Shown: positions 1 to 9,356, numbered from the stretch's first letter. The stretch is 64,000 nucleotides of DNA from Paenibacillus sp. DCT19 (GCF_003268635.1 NZ_CP029639.1:5602001-5666000); one strand, 5' to 3'. A program made the numbers and translations. The notes: generated by a model not told the origin, from the letters alone.

Positions 1-2157
1 GTAGAAACCCGCCAATTTCTCATACCGCAAGATCCGAACGAGTAACACTGCCAGCTCTTCGCGTGTCATTTCTTCTTGGGGATTCAAATTCTTCTCCGGG
101 TCAGATCCACCTAACCAACGTTGATCAAGCAACGTTCGAATCGCTGGATAGTAAGGACTATCAGACGTAATGTCAGCGAAAGGCTTGTCATCACTGTCTC
201 CGCCGTAATACATATCCATACTCGGATTGATGGCTCTGGCCAGATAGTTGAACCAGTCCCCTTTTGTAATCACTCGATCTGGCAGAATACGCCCTTGATC
301 ATCAGCAATGAATACGCCGTGCTGAACCATGCTTGTAAGAGCAGTCTCTGCAACATGTCCTGCAATATCCGTAGGCTGTGTCTTGGAGGATGAATTCAAG
401 TCTCCATACATACTTCTCCACTCACCCGTGTTGGCATCCAGTACCTCATACAGACCATAGATCGAGTTTTCACTACGTGTTGGCACGTATGCCAATTTGA
501 TTCCCATAGGGACTGCTTCCCCATTCGTCATACCATATCCACCATAACGGGAATAGGCCAGAATCAATTGAATCTCTTTAAGATAAGTTGCCTTGGCATC
601 CTCATAACTGATAGCAGGCTTCGCATCTGTAGGTAACTGCTCTGGAGTTGCAGTTACTCTCGCATAATATTCCGTGATAGAACCATCCTTCGCCACTTGA
701 ACCTGTAGAGAATCGTCTTTTACTAAAATTCCATTCATATATCGTTTGAACAGAAACGTTCTTGTTCCATCCATTTCAATGACTGTGGACAGGCGGAACT
801 GCTTCGCTGCATCTGGAGCAAGTGCAATAGCCGTATTGACCGCCAGCTTCTCCGCCTCTGCTTTGGTTACAGACTTACTGCTTGTCTCCTCTGTAGCTTC
901 CGCTTCTGTCGTTCCTGGCATGATGCGCTGATACACGTTAAAACTGTAGATCTGTCCTGTCACTGCATCAACCTGTGCCGAGATATCTCTCATGAACATG
1001 TATGAAGCACTGGCATTGCGATTACTCCAGCTCAAACTCCAGACCTGACTATTAGGGCTTGCATAATAACCTTTGATCAGCTGGCTGTGGTCTAATTGAT
1101 ATCCTTTGGGAATGTCGAAATTCTTCTTAATTAAGCTCTCGGCTTGAGATGCATTCAATTTCTGTCCTGTATTCGGAACAAAAGCAGCTACACTTCCCTT
1201 TAAGGGTTCGTCCAGTTGCTCCGAATCGGACGTCATTTCTTCACCAGTCATCGGGTTAATTGGATTCAGCGTGTTAGCATCCAGCCCATTGCCTGAACTT
1301 TTAGGTAAATAGCCAAGGTAATACTTCTGCCCTTTGCGGGATGAGTAGCCATCTGGGGAAATATAAGCGAGCTCAACATCAAATTGCTCGTCAAATTTCT
1401 TCTTGGCCTGCTCGGCAGATAATTCCGGCTTCGATGAAGGGTAGTCGCTCTCAATGGTGCCTCGTGAGTAACCTGTAACTCTTCCCTGGTCATCAACGTT
1501 CACATAAGCTGTCTCAGCCTCTGATAACAGACCTTCATGCTTCAATTGGTAACGGTACTGATATTCGGTTCTGCCGAATAATGATTGTTGTACAGCGTAT
1601 GGATAGGATTCAGAAATAGCTAAAAATGCGTCTTTCTCTAAATCTGGTATCGCTTCATATAAAAATGCTTCAGCCAACTTCTCTGCTTCGGCCTCTGTCA
1701 CCTGGCTGTCTGATTCAGCACGCTGTTTGTCCAGCAGCTCCGAAGGCAGATGCACACTGAGTACCTCACCTGTGCCAGCATGTACAGTGGCGCTGAACCC
1801 CATGGAATGATTGCCTTCACGAATTCCAAAACCAATTTCCCACGCTTTATAATCTGGCGGCGGAAAAGAGTTCGGTGAATCGAAATTGGCAGATGTAATG
1901 GTTGCCTTTTGGAGCAACGGAAATAGTTTCAATATGTTATCACTGGCTTGCTTAGAGGAGATCTTAGCTCCTTCCGGCACATCACTGTTTACGACACTTA
2001 ATACATCTTCCCCCGTTGAAGCTTCGGTTACCTGTTCCGCTGTTGCGGCTGACACGCTGCCTGCAAATCCTGGAGCTTGCGTTGCCAGAAGCAAGGTTGC
2101 CATTGCAGCCGTTGCTGCTTTGGCGGTCATCATTTTGAATCGAACGTGAAAACTCAA
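1..2157 (-). CDS. YcdB/YcdC-domain surface protein with SLH domains (partial, C-terminus beyond window)
   Basis: The frame is open from a TTG codon at 2157 to base 1, so 719 codons are visible and the C-terminus is missing. TTG is chosen because an AGAGG site lies about 7 bases upstream and no better start is near. Residues 1-40 form a signal peptide: basic start, alanine/leucine-rich core, AxA-like cleavage near SVSAATA. The middle carries repeated YcdB/YcdC-type modules (for example YKAWEIGFGIREG and ATVHAGTGEVLSVHLP), related to peptidase propeptide folds. From about residue 605 the sequence becomes S-layer homology: ITKGDWFNYLARAIN, PFADI, then MTREELAVLLVRIL. The inference is a secreted protein held on the cell wall through its SLH repeats. 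Enzymatic function is unknown. Confidence 0.85.
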   Translation of the reverse strand, partial: MSFHVRFKMMTAKAATAAMATLLLATQAPGFAGSVSAATAEQVTEASTGEDVLSVVNSDVPEGAKISSKQASDNILKLFPLLQKATITSANFDSPNSFPPPDYKAWEIGFGIREGNHSMGFSATVHAGTGEVLSVHLPSELLDKQRAESDSQVTEAEAEKLAEAFLYEAIPDLEKDAFLAISESYPYAVQQSLFGRTEYQYRYQLKHEGLLSEAETAYVNVDDQGRVTGYSRGTIESDYPSSKPELSAEQAKKKFDEQFDVELAYISPDGYSSRKGQKYYLGYLPKSSGNGLDANTLNPINPMTGEEMTSDSEQLDEPLKGSVAAFVPNTGQKLNASQAESLIKKNFDIPKGYQLDHSQLIKGYYASPNSQVWSLSWSNRNASASYMFMRDISAQVDAVTGQIYSFNVYQRIMPGTTEAEATEETSSKSVTKAEAEKLAVNTAIALAPDAAKQFRLSTVIEMDGTRTFLFKRYMNGILVKDDSLQVQVAKDGSITEYYARVTATPEQLPTDAKPAISYEDAKATYLKEIQLILAYSRYGGYGMTNGEAVPMGIKLAYVPTRSENSIYGLYEVLDANTGEWRSMYGDLNSSSKTQPTDIAGHVAETALTSMVQHGVFIADDQGRILPDRVITKGDWFNYLARAINPSMDMYYGGDSDDKPFADITSDSPYYPAIRTLLDQRWLGGSDPEKNLNPQEEMTREELAVLLVRILRYEKLAGFY

Positions 2158-2316
2158 ATCTGTACCTCTCCCTTCAATCTCATACATGGACACACATCAA
2201 ATAACCCCGCATGAATATTGCTAGTCTTTTCTATGATACCATAAGCTTCCTTTTTAATCGTCCTTTTCCCAACAATTTTACAAATGTGAATTTTGGCAAA
2301 TCATTCGCAAACGTAA

Positions 2317-2342
2317 GAAAAACGCCAACATCGTTGGCGTTT
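2317..2342 (-). terminator. Rho-independent terminator of the alpha/beta hydrolase gene
   Basis: A perfect 10-bp stem (AAACGCCAAC with GTTGGCGTTT) around a 3-base loop is followed on the minus strand by a T run. It lies 22 bases after the hydrolase stop codon. Confidence 0.85.
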
Positions 2343-2363
2343 CACTGTTTATATATTTATAAA

Positions 2364-3293
2364 TTAATCGTCACTAGCTGCCGCTTGGGGCTGATCTTGC
2401 ACCCGAACATGCTTCTGTAGAAAAGGAATCACCGTCTCCCAGAACGCTGGATCTTCCTCTGAGCAGCTATGTCCACCACTGTTCACCCATAAATGCTCTA
2501 CAGGTGGATCGGCTTTACTCATAAAATACTCAAGCTCGCTCGGAGGGATAAAATTATCTCCTTTGGAATGAACCATAAGTAGCGGTAACTGCATCCCCTT
2601 ACGTCGTTCATTCAACAACATGACAGGATCGCGCTGGCGATAGGACTTGAGTGACTCTCCCAGTCGCCAGAACCAGATTCGCGGGATAAGCTGAGCCAGT
2701 GGAAATAATGGGAGACGACGCCGTCTTAGTTCGGAACTTACGATAACCTCAAATTGAGATGGCATCGAGTCTGTAATCACTGCAGAGACAGGGAGATTCT
2801 CCGTTACAGCCAGAATGGTACCTAACCCTCCAAGTGAATGTCCCAGCACCCCGATGGCTTCGGGATCAATCTCAGGTCTTGTGGACATATACTTCAACGC
2901 CGAGAGTAGATCATCACGGAATAGATAAGCTGAAGCCGCTCGAACGGCATCACTCTCTCCATGACTGCGAACGTCATACATAAATAGAGCGTATCCTGCT
3001 TCCCAGATTGGGCGTGCATAGCGGAGTACACGGGAGCGATTAGAACCCCAGCCATGCGCAATGATAACCAGCGGCCACGGCTTCGGTACATGTGCAGCAG
3101 CAGGAATAAACCAGCCATGCACTCTCCCTCCACCACTATCAAAGGTTACATCTTCAAAGGGCATAGGCGGCGTCAACGTGATCGGAATTTTTTTGGGTGT
3201 CTGGCTGTTCACCGCTGCTTTCCACAGCCCTCCTGCAGTTAAGGCAGCAAAAGCAATCATTCCCCCAACCATCGTTCTCGTTTTCACAGGCAT
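2364..3293 (-). CDS. alpha/beta hydrolase, membrane-anchored
   Basis: The 309-residue protein has an N-terminal hydrophobic segment (about residues 8-26), so it is probably anchored with the catalytic domain outside. The alpha/beta-hydrolase core shows HGWGSN (oxyanion region, His80), the nucleophile elbow GHSLGG (Ser153), an acid loop SKGDNFIP and a late histidine in GGHSCS, giving a full Ser-Asp-His triad. It resembles the YqkD-like group of Bacilli; the substrate is not predictable. A GGAG site lies 7 bases before the ATG. It forms a single-gene unit with its own terminator. Confidence 0.85.
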   Translation of the reverse strand: MPVKTRTMVGGMIAFAALTAGGLWKAAVNSQTPKKIPITLTPPMPFEDVTFDSGGGRVHGWFIPAAAHVPKPWPLVIIAHGWGSNRSRVLRYARPIWEAGYALFMYDVRSHGESDAVRAASAYLFRDDLLSALKYMSTRPEIDPEAIGVLGHSLGGLGTILAVTENLPVSAVITDSMPSQFEVIVSSELRRRRLPLFPLAQLIPRIWFWRLGESLKSYRQRDPVMLLNERRKGMQLPLLMVHSKGDNFIPPSELEYFMSKADPPVEHLWVNSGGHSCSEEDPAFWETVIPFLQKHVRVQDQPQAAASDD

Positions 3294-3419
3294 CTCTCCT
3301 CTCCGGCTCTTAGCATACCTTCATCATAAGATAGGAATATTAACTACACATTAAGGTTCATCGGTAAAATGGATCATTCTTACCCACCCATACTTTCTTT
3401 CGTTAAACTTATAGTGCAT

Positions 3420-3442
3420 GTTCAGAAGTGGACTTTTTGAAC
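3420..3442. repeat. GTTCA-type imperfect inverted repeat
   Basis: GTTCAGAAGT and ACTTTTTGAAC form an imperfect hairpin around a short GC loop, between the eda stop and the hydrolase start. There is no following T run, so it is not a canonical terminator. Its role is unknown. Confidence 0.3.
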
Positions 3443-3480
3443 AACCTCTTATATTTACCCAATTTACAAATGGCTTGTCA

Positions 3481-4113
3481 CTATACTTTTATACTAGCCG
3501 CATTTACGAATGCACGTGTACATGCCGCAATCTGCTCATGATTCCCACTTGCTAGTGCCTCTTTGGGGAGAAGCGCGCTTCCCAAGCCTACCGCTGCTGC
3601 ACCTGCCGCGTAATACTCTGCTATATTGTCCAGGTTCGCGCCACCAGTCGCAAGCAGTGGAATGTGATTCAACGGCGCCTTGATCTCCCGCAAATACGGG
3701 ATGCCTAGGCTTGCCATAGGGAACAGCTTCACAACCTTGGCACCTGCTTCATAGGCAGCAACGATCTCGGTGGGTGTCATTGCCCCAGGCCAGATCTCTA
3801 CTCCCTGTTCTACAGCATATTCAATAACGGATAGATCGACATTGGGCGAGACCAAAAATTGTGCGCCTGCAGCAACCGCTTCTCGTGCCATCTGTACATT
3901 TAATACGGTTCCGGCTCCTACATAGGCTTGTCCTTCATGTCGCTCTCGCCAATCGGCGATAATATGATGCGCACCTGCCGTATTGAGCGTAACCTCCATT
4001 AGACGTATGCCGCCCTCAGTCATCCCTTGGCCTGCAATAACAGCCGCTTCCCGGCTAATTCCGCGTACAATCGCAACCAGCCTTGATTCTAATAATGTTT
4101 CCGTTAAATTCAT
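3481..4113 (-). CDS. eda: bifunctional KDPG/KHG aldolase (2-dehydro-3-deoxyphosphogluconate / 4-hydroxy-2-oxoglutarate aldolase)
   Basis: The 210-residue protein has the usual length of class I KDPG aldolases. Visible family motifs are VAIVRG near residue 17, the catalytic glutamate in MEVTLNT (Glu40), GAGTV at 66-70, FLVSPN, the Schiff-base lysine in VVKLFP (Lys129) and the phosphate-binding LATGGA and GLGSALL. It cleaves 2-keto-3-deoxy-6-phosphogluconate to pyruvate and glyceraldehyde 3-phosphate, the last step of uronate degradation. That links it to kduI/kduD at 22-24.6 kb, although it is not in that operon and no KDG kinase is present in the window. Confidence 0.93.
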   Translation of the reverse strand: MNLTETLLESRLVAIVRGISREAAVIAGQGMTEGGIRLMEVTLNTAGAHHIIADWRERHEGQAYVGAGTVLNVQMAREAVAAGAQFLVSPNVDLSVIEYAVEQGVEIWPGAMTPTEIVAAYEAGAKVVKLFPMASLGIPYLREIKAPLNHIPLLATGGANLDNIAEYYAAGAAAVGLGSALLPKEALASGNHEQIAACTRAFVNAASIKV

Positions 4114-4230
4114 ATTCCTATTCCCCTCGCTCCATCAATTCGGTTGAATATAACTATTGTAAAACATATCTTCCCTTGGTTGAACTACGAAAAGGATGTG
4201 ACGGAACTCCAATTTAACTTTTGGATAAAA

Positions 4231-4289
4231 AGAAAAACGACGATAAGCGTTTCAACTCTCCTAAGAGAGCTGTCCCGATCACCGTCGTT
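4231..4289 (-). terminator. terminator after the glycosyltransferase pair
   Basis: The outer stem AACGACG/CGTCGTT encloses an inner CTCTC...GAGAG hairpin and is followed on the minus strand by T-rich sequence. It sits 25 bases past the stop of the tandem glycosyltransferase. Confidence 0.7.
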
Positions 4290-4313
4290 GGATACTAACG
4301 TTATATCGTTCCT

Positions 4314-6263
4314 TTATGCATTTTCTAATACACTGCCCTCATCCATCTCTCGAAAGTACTTTTCGTTATACAGCATGCTTGGATGTGTTGGATGGTAAGC
4401 CAGAGCAATCGTATTGTGTTCTTGCGCCTTTGTCCGATTACCCAACCTGTCATAACACACACACAATTGCAAATGAGGCATCCATGTCCACGCGGCTTCA
4501 TTCACCGGTACGATGGGGTCAGCAGGTCGTATAGCCTGAGTCGCCTGTTCGTACCAGAACACTGCTTTGCGGTAATCCTCACGGTCGGCAAAATATCCGC
4601 CAAGACGGCAGCATATCTCTGCTCTCGGTAAGTCATAAGCGAATGATCTTAGTAACGCCACAATCTCTTGATCCGGACGTTTCCGTGCGGCTTCGCAATC
4701 GGCCATCTTTTGACATGCCGCAATCTGATCCTCAACCCAGCCTAACCCAGTATCCAGAAACTTCGTATAATAGGATACCGCATCCTCATACTGTCCATGA
4801 TCTTTAAGCTCATTTCCAAAATAATATAAGTCACGCGGAGAAAAGTCTTCACCTGCCTGTTCCCGTTTGCGATAAATTTTCAGGTTGCGATCGGTATATA
4901 CTTTATCTTTCTTATGTGTGACAGCCACATCACTATGCAGCAAATGCCCGCTCACTTCCAAATATTCATGCACTGCACCAATCCAGCGAAAATGACGATC
5001 CCGACGAACCAATCGATTCCGCCGTAGACTGTATGCTACCTGGCCATCTGCTGTAAATGAAAGATTATAATTCATCGTCACACTGTCCACTGCTGGATCA
5101 AGGGATCGTTTCAGGGCAATGAGCTTTGCCCGGTCTTGAGGTTCAAACACATCATCGGCATCAAGCCAGAGGATATATTCACTTGTCGCCTGATCAAAGG
5201 CAAAATTACGCGCAGCCGCAAAATCATCCACCCATTCAAAATCTATAATATGCTCTGTATACCTTGCAGCAATCTGACGGGTACGATCTGTCGAACCCGT
5301 ATCGACAATAACCACTTCATCAGCAATGCCGTTAACCGAGTCCAGACAACGTGCAAGGGAATTCTCTTCATTTTTCACAATCATACATAGCGTTATCGTG
5401 ATCGTCTCTTCTTCGCGTCGAACCCTCCGATTATAAGCGGCTACCCCTGGTAGTTCAGACAAACGATAGATGTGATAGGCAGGATAATACGTATCTACAA
5501 ACAAGGAAAAGCCGAGTGCTTGCGCGCGAATGCAGAAGTGACGATCCTCCCCCCAGAATGAAATATTCGGAATTCGATCAAAAGTAACACCTGCCTCCAA
5601 TACATTCCTGCGTATGAGCGTACATGCCCCGAGGCCACCTACTTCGTAACAGCCTGGATTGTGCAATTGCTGCAAAAAAAGCTCTGTCTGGATCGTATGA
5701 TTATCGGTTTCCGTTCCCTCAGCTACCTTCACACCTCGGCGGTACAACTGATACTCATCCTGTAGCCAAACTTGGGGCATTTCCCTTGCGCCTGGTTGCC
5801 AGCGCGTCCAAAAGATATTGGATACAATCTCTTTCTCCGTAGAAACGAGTTGTTCCAGCGTTCGGGGATGTAACACCAAATCAGAATCGATCAGAAATAC
5901 GGCATCATACTGGTGTTCACAGACGTGTTTCAAAATCTGATTCTTCAAGCGAGCTACTCGCCAGACTTGTTCATCCTGCCAATAGTGTCCACCCTCATCT
6001 TTGGTATATGACCCTTCCAGAAGATCCTCATCTTCATTCAACACCGCGTCAACGGTAATAATGGTACCTTCGTTTTCTTTTACAAAATCTCGAAGCATAT
6101 CCGAAGAGGTCGTTTCCTCATTATCGTCCACAAATAAATAATCTGTTCTTATCGTCGTTCGCTCCAGCGTACATAAGGATTCAAGAAATTCACGAAGTAC
6201 GACGGCAGTTTGGCGCACTGGACTCGCAATCAGTATGTTTGGCTTAGCCTTTCCCTTCTTCAA
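4314..6263 (-). CDS. tandem-domain family 2 glycosyltransferase with C-terminal TPR region
   Basis: I choose a TTG start at 6263 because AAGGAGG lies 7 bases upstream; an ATG at 6356 would overlap the upstream gene by 77 bases. The 649-residue product has three parts. The first is an N-terminal GT-A-like domain (NILIASPV, DSD at about 116-118, and WGEDRHFCIRA). The second is a GT2 domain from about residue 278 (CMIVKNEE, VDTGSTD near 311, LWLDADD near 357). The third is a TPR-like helical part from about 450 to the end. Two glycosyltransferase domains in one chain suggest sequential transfer of two sugars, or one active and one accessory domain. It is 16 bases downstream of another GT2 gene, so the two are probably co-transcribed. 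Acceptor and donor are unknown. Confidence 0.85.
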   Translation of the reverse strand: MKKGKAKPNILIASPVRQTAVVLREFLESLCTLERTTIRTDYLFVDDNEETTSSDMLRDFVKENEGTIITVDAVLNEDEDLLEGSYTKDEGGHYWQDEQVWRVARLKNQILKHVCEHQYDAVFLIDSDLVLHPRTLEQLVSTEKEIVSNIFWTRWQPGAREMPQVWLQDEYQLYRRGVKVAEGTETDNHTIQTELFLQQLHNPGCYEVGGLGACTLIRRNVLEAGVTFDRIPNISFWGEDRHFCIRAQALGFSLFVDTYYPAYHIYRLSELPGVAAYNRRVRREEETITITLCMIVKNEENSLARCLDSVNGIADEVVIVDTGSTDRTRQIAARYTEHIIDFEWVDDFAAARNFAFDQATSEYILWLDADDVFEPQDRAKLIALKRSLDPAVDSVTMNYNLSFTADGQVAYSLRRNRLVRRDRHFRWIGAVHEYLEVSGHLLHSDVAVTHKKDKVYTDRNLKIYRKREQAGEDFSPRDLYYFGNELKDHGQYEDAVSYYTKFLDTGLGWVEDQIAACQKMADCEAARKRPDQEIVALLRSFAYDLPRAEICCRLGGYFADREDYRKAVFWYEQATQAIRPADPIVPVNEAAWTWMPHLQLCVCYDRLGNRTKAQEHNTIALAYHPTHPSMLYNEKYFREMDEGSVLENA

Positions 6264-6279
6264 TCTCGTTCCTCCTTCC

Positions 6280-6996
6280 TTATTCCAACCATGGTAGAAG
6301 TCTTGGCTCCGGATCCAAAATGGACTCATACTGTTCCTTCCACCCATATCTCGCATCCGGATCTAGTGCCTGATAACGCTCCACCTTACGAATTCGGTCT
6401 TCTTCCCGTGCCCAGCCATAATGCTTCACCCGAGGTGCATGACAAGCGTAGGAAAAATGCTGGATCGTTAGCGGGAAACGGCCGCAATGCTGAGGTGTTT
6501 CCTTCCACTCATAGTCCCATTCAGGACGATACCTAATAAGAAATGGGCGATAGTAAGCATGAGCCTGCCAATACTGATCCTCTCGGTATGAAGTCTCGCT
6601 CCACATGTCAAACAAGCGGAAGTAGATCGCATCCTCTTCTCCACTTAATAATTGATCTCGTATCACTCCAAAATCAGATGTTACTATCTCATCCGCATCC
6701 AAATTCAGAATCCACTCTGGATTGGTAGAGATGGTTGCCTCCCACTGCTGTTTCCTCAAACTGACTTCATCCGCAAACCGTGGTGTAGAATTCTCTACTA
6801 ATAATAAAGGTATATCCTGGAGTATCTCCCGGCACATCGCAACCGTGCCATCTGTACTGCCATCATCAATGATGACTGCCCGATCAATCCAGGGTCGATG
6901 AGTCTCAAGCGCCTGTCTTAAATAACGCTGTTCCTCATTACGTACAATCATCGATAAGGTCATATGCGGTCTTCTGTCGTCCTGATGATCTGTCAA
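6280..6996 (-). CDS. family 2 glycosyltransferase
   Basis: The protein of about 238 residues opens with TLSMIVRNEE, followed by VIIDDGSTDGT and the metal-binding LNLDADEIV, the standard GT2 (GT-A fold) signature. The start is uncertain. TTG at 6996 follows a GGGGGGTG stretch at sensible spacing, GTG at 7011 has no ribosome site, and an internal ATG at 6963 is possible. There are no membrane segments, so it should be cytoplasmic. It precedes the tandem glycosyltransferase by 16 bases, and together they probably build a surface glycan or glycosylate a protein. Confidence 0.85.
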   Translation of the reverse strand: MTDHQDDRRPHMTLSMIVRNEEQRYLRQALETHRPWIDRAVIIDDGSTDGTVAMCREILQDIPLLLVENSTPRFADEVSLRKQQWEATISTNPEWILNLDADEIVTSDFGVIRDQLLSGEEDAIYFRLFDMWSETSYREDQYWQAHAYYRPFLIRYRPEWDYEWKETPQHCGRFPLTIQHFSYACHAPRVKHYGWAREEDRIRKVERYQALDPDARYGWKEQYESILDPEPRLLPWLE

Positions 6997-7011
6997 TGCT
7001 TCACCCCCCAC

Positions 7012-7273
7012 CCTTTAATTCTGACCATGTATGTATGCTCGTTCATTGCGTAATAGGGGCTCTATTCCTTAACAGGTTGAATCATCTATCAGATGAACCA
7101 TTCATGCTGTAATCATGTTGTACGCCATTCATCATTGTTCATTGAAACCAATCGTGTCCCTATAGCTACTGTATGCGCTCAAGGAATAAAGTTATGTCAG
7201 GCTTGCTTATTTCGTATATGAGCTGTGTGTACTACGCCGTTTATGTGCTATGCGATTGGCAAGTGTATATGGC
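7012..7273. other. intergenic region, no gene seen
   Basis: This AT-rich stretch precedes the glycosyltransferase pair and must hold its promoter. I could not assign convincing -35/-10 boxes and saw no open frame with a ribosome site. Confidence 0.4.
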
Positions 7274-7301
7274 AAAAAAGCACCCGCTTGCGCGGATGCT
7301 T
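7274..7301 (-). terminator. terminator of xylB
   Basis: The stem AAGCATCCGC/GCGGGTGCTT has a short loop and a following T run on the minus strand. It lies 45 bases beyond the xylB stop codon. Confidence 0.85.
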
Positions 7302-7345
7302 AGGGTATCAAAAAGTATTAATGTATGAATTCACTCATTCTTTGA

Positions 7346-8839
7346 TTAGCGATATTGAGCCAAACGATCATTCAGACTGCGTGTCTGTCCATAGACCTCT
7401 TGGTACAATGCAAATAACCCGTCATATACAGCAACTGTTTCTGGGTTAGGATCATAGGATTTCGCAGGGCGAAGGAAAGCCGTAGCGCATGCTTGCAATG
7501 ACGGGAACCAGCCACATCCATATGCGGCCAACATCGCTGCTCCCATCGCAGGACCCTGTTCGCTCTCCAGCTTCACGATTGTTGCGTTGAAGATGTCTGC
7601 CTGCATCTGCAGCCAAGCTTCATTCTTAGCACCACCGCCGATGGAGATGACTTCTGTCACGGTCTTACCAGACCCACGCAGAATATCAATTGATTCGCGA
7701 AGTGAGAACGTAATGCCTTCCATCACTGCACGCCCAAAGTGCTCCAGCTTATGCCCAGCATCCATACCAATAAAGCTGCCACGAATGTTAGCGTCAGGAT
7801 GCGGTGTACGCTCCCCTACAATGTATGGCGTGAACAATAGACCCTGGCTTCCAGCCGGCACCTGGTCAATGCCCTGCAAGAGCACATCAAACGATTTGTC
7901 CGCTGCAAATGTATCCTTAAACCAAGATAAGCTATATCCTGCCGCCAAGGTTACCCCCATAATATAGAAGGCATCCTTCTCCCCATGGTTAAAAAAGTGG
8001 ACTTTCCCTTCGAAATCAAGATCCTTGCGCTCTTCGTAGGACAAAATAACCCCAGATGTACCGATGCTGCACATCGTCTGCCCTTCACTCAGGATGCCAG
8101 CGCCAATCGCGCCGCAGGCATTGTCAGCACCACCTGCAAATACTTTGGTCGCTGCTGCCAGACCCGTTTGATCCGCAATCTCCGGCAACAGTGTCCCCAC
8201 TTCCTCGAAGGATTCCACAAGTCGTGGACAGAGTGAGATCGGCAGTTCAAACGCTTCTGCAATCTCTTGGCTCCATTGCTTGCCCGTAACGTCAAGCAGC
8301 AACGTACCCGCCGCGTCGGAATAATCCATCGCGTAATCTCCGGTTAGGCGATAACGCACATAATCCTTCGGCAGTAGGAACACAGCAGCCTGTTTCAGGA
8401 GCTCAGGCTCGTTTTCTTGAACCCACAAGATTTTCGGTAGTGTAAATCCTTCAAGCGCACGATTCCGGGCGATGCTTAACAGCTTACCGTCAAGCACCTT
8501 CTCGATGCGGCGGCATTGTGCCGTTGTGCGTGTATCATTCCATAGGATGGCATTGCGAAGTGGCTTGCCTGCGGCATCCACCAATACAAGTCCATGCATC
8601 TGCCCGGAGAAGCTCAATCCTTCAATTTCGGAAGGCTGTACGCCAGATACCTCCAGCAATTTGCGAAGCGACACAATCGTCTGCTCTACCCAATCCTCTG
8701 GATTCTGTTCGCTGTATCCAGCCTTAGGCTGGTAGAGCGGATATGATTCAGATGCTTCAAATGCCACTTTACCTTCACGGTTAACCAGCACAGTCTTAAC
8801 TGCGCTAGTACCCAGATCGACACCAATTACATAACTCAT
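7346..8839 (-). CDS. xylB: xylulokinase
   Basis: The 497-residue FGGY-family kinase has the phosphate-binding start GVDLGTSAVK (6-15), the substrate motif SGQMHGLV, AILWNDTRT, the GGADNACGAIGAG region with the catalytic aspartate, and the adenosine motif GGGAKNEAW. It phosphorylates D-xylulose with ATP and feeds the pentose phosphate pathway. An AAAGGAG site is 7 bases before the ATG. It lies downstream of xylA on the same strand, but 665 bases with two structured repeats and a strong terminator separate them. It may therefore need its own promoter or readthrough. Confidence 0.95.
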   Translation of the reverse strand: MSYVIGVDLGTSAVKTVLVNREGKVAFEASESYPLYQPKAGYSEQNPEDWVEQTIVSLRKLLEVSGVQPSEIEGLSFSGQMHGLVLVDAAGKPLRNAILWNDTRTTAQCRRIEKVLDGKLLSIARNRALEGFTLPKILWVQENEPELLKQAAVFLLPKDYVRYRLTGDYAMDYSDAAGTLLLDVTGKQWSQEIAEAFELPISLCPRLVESFEEVGTLLPEIADQTGLAAATKVFAGGADNACGAIGAGILSEGQTMCSIGTSGVILSYEERKDLDFEGKVHFFNHGEKDAFYIMGVTLAAGYSLSWFKDTFAADKSFDVLLQGIDQVPAGSQGLLFTPYIVGERTPHPDANIRGSFIGMDAGHKLEHFGRAVMEGITFSLRESIDILRGSGKTVTEVISIGGGAKNEAWLQMQADIFNATIVKLESEQGPAMGAAMLAAYGCGWFPSLQACATAFLRPAKSYDPNPETVAVYDGLFALYQEVYGQTRSLNDRLAQYR

Positions 8840-8882
8840 AAGTATACTCCTTTCGTTTGTAGCAGGATTGAATAAAAAAATT

Positions 8883-9034
8883 GGGCATGTAAGGTCACTC
8901 CGTAATCAGAAGACCCTTGGATCGCCGTTATCCCTGAATTTCCTTGATTCCCTTTTGAAAAGGGTGAAATCCCGGGATAAATGCGCACGCTTCGCTTCCT
9001 AGGGTTCTTTCTGATTACTCCGTTTCGCATGCCC
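8883..9034. repeat. structured repeat unit A (about 152 bp)
   Basis: The unit is bounded by GGGCATG and CATGCCC. Moving inward, GTAATCAGAA pairs with TTCTGATTAC, ACCC with GGGT, TTATCCC with GGGATAA, and the centre is CCCTTTTGAAAAGGG. The whole element is a nested imperfect palindrome. A second diverged copy follows at 9138. It could be a REP/MITE-like element or a structured RNA. A frame can be read across this copy but it is not preserved in the other copy. Confidence 0.8.
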
Positions 9035-9137
9035 TTTATACATTCATTCAAACCGTACAACGCACTCGTTTTGGGTAGCTAGGGCGCTCCAATGACATCA
9101 CACCGTCATTGGTTGTGAACATTGTAAATCGTTGATT

Positions 9138-9288
9138 GGGCATGTATGGTCACTCCGTGGTCACAAGACCCTCCGATCGCCGTTACCCCCAGATTTTCTC
9201 ATTCCCCTTGTTCAAGGGTAAACTCCGGGGATAAATGCGAGCACTTCGTTTCTACGGGTTCTTTCTGTCCACTTCGTTCGGCATGCCC
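9138..9288. repeat. structured repeat unit B (about 151 bp), direct copy of unit A
   Basis: It has the same GGGCATG and CATGCCC ends and the same order of stems as unit A. The arms differ with partial compensation: GTGGTCACAA faces TTCTGTCCAC, where two A-T pairs of unit A have become G-C and two other pairs are lost. The centre CCCTTGTTCAAGGG is still palindromic. This suggests selection on, or recent spread of, a foldable element. Confidence 0.8.
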
Positions 9289-9311
9289 TATGACCATGCT
9301 GCTCACGTTTC

Positions 9312-9356
9312 AAAAAAAACCGTCCCCGCCTTCCCAGAGGAAAGCGGGGACGGTTT
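9312..9356 (-). terminator. strong terminator downstream of xylA
   Basis: A perfect 13-bp stem (AAACCGTCCCCGC with GCGGGGACGGTTT) is followed by eight T on the minus strand. It lies about 150 bases after the xylA stop. Confidence 0.9.

Noticed and set aside
6264..6356. Upstream ATG start for the double glycosyltransferase
   Set aside because: It would overlap the preceding gene and has no ribosome site, while TTG 6263 has AAGGAGG at ideal spacing.
8836..9060. A minus-strand open frame of about 74 codons across repeat unit A
   Set aside because: It consists almost entirely of the structured repeat, and the second copy does not keep the frame, so I treat it as non-coding.
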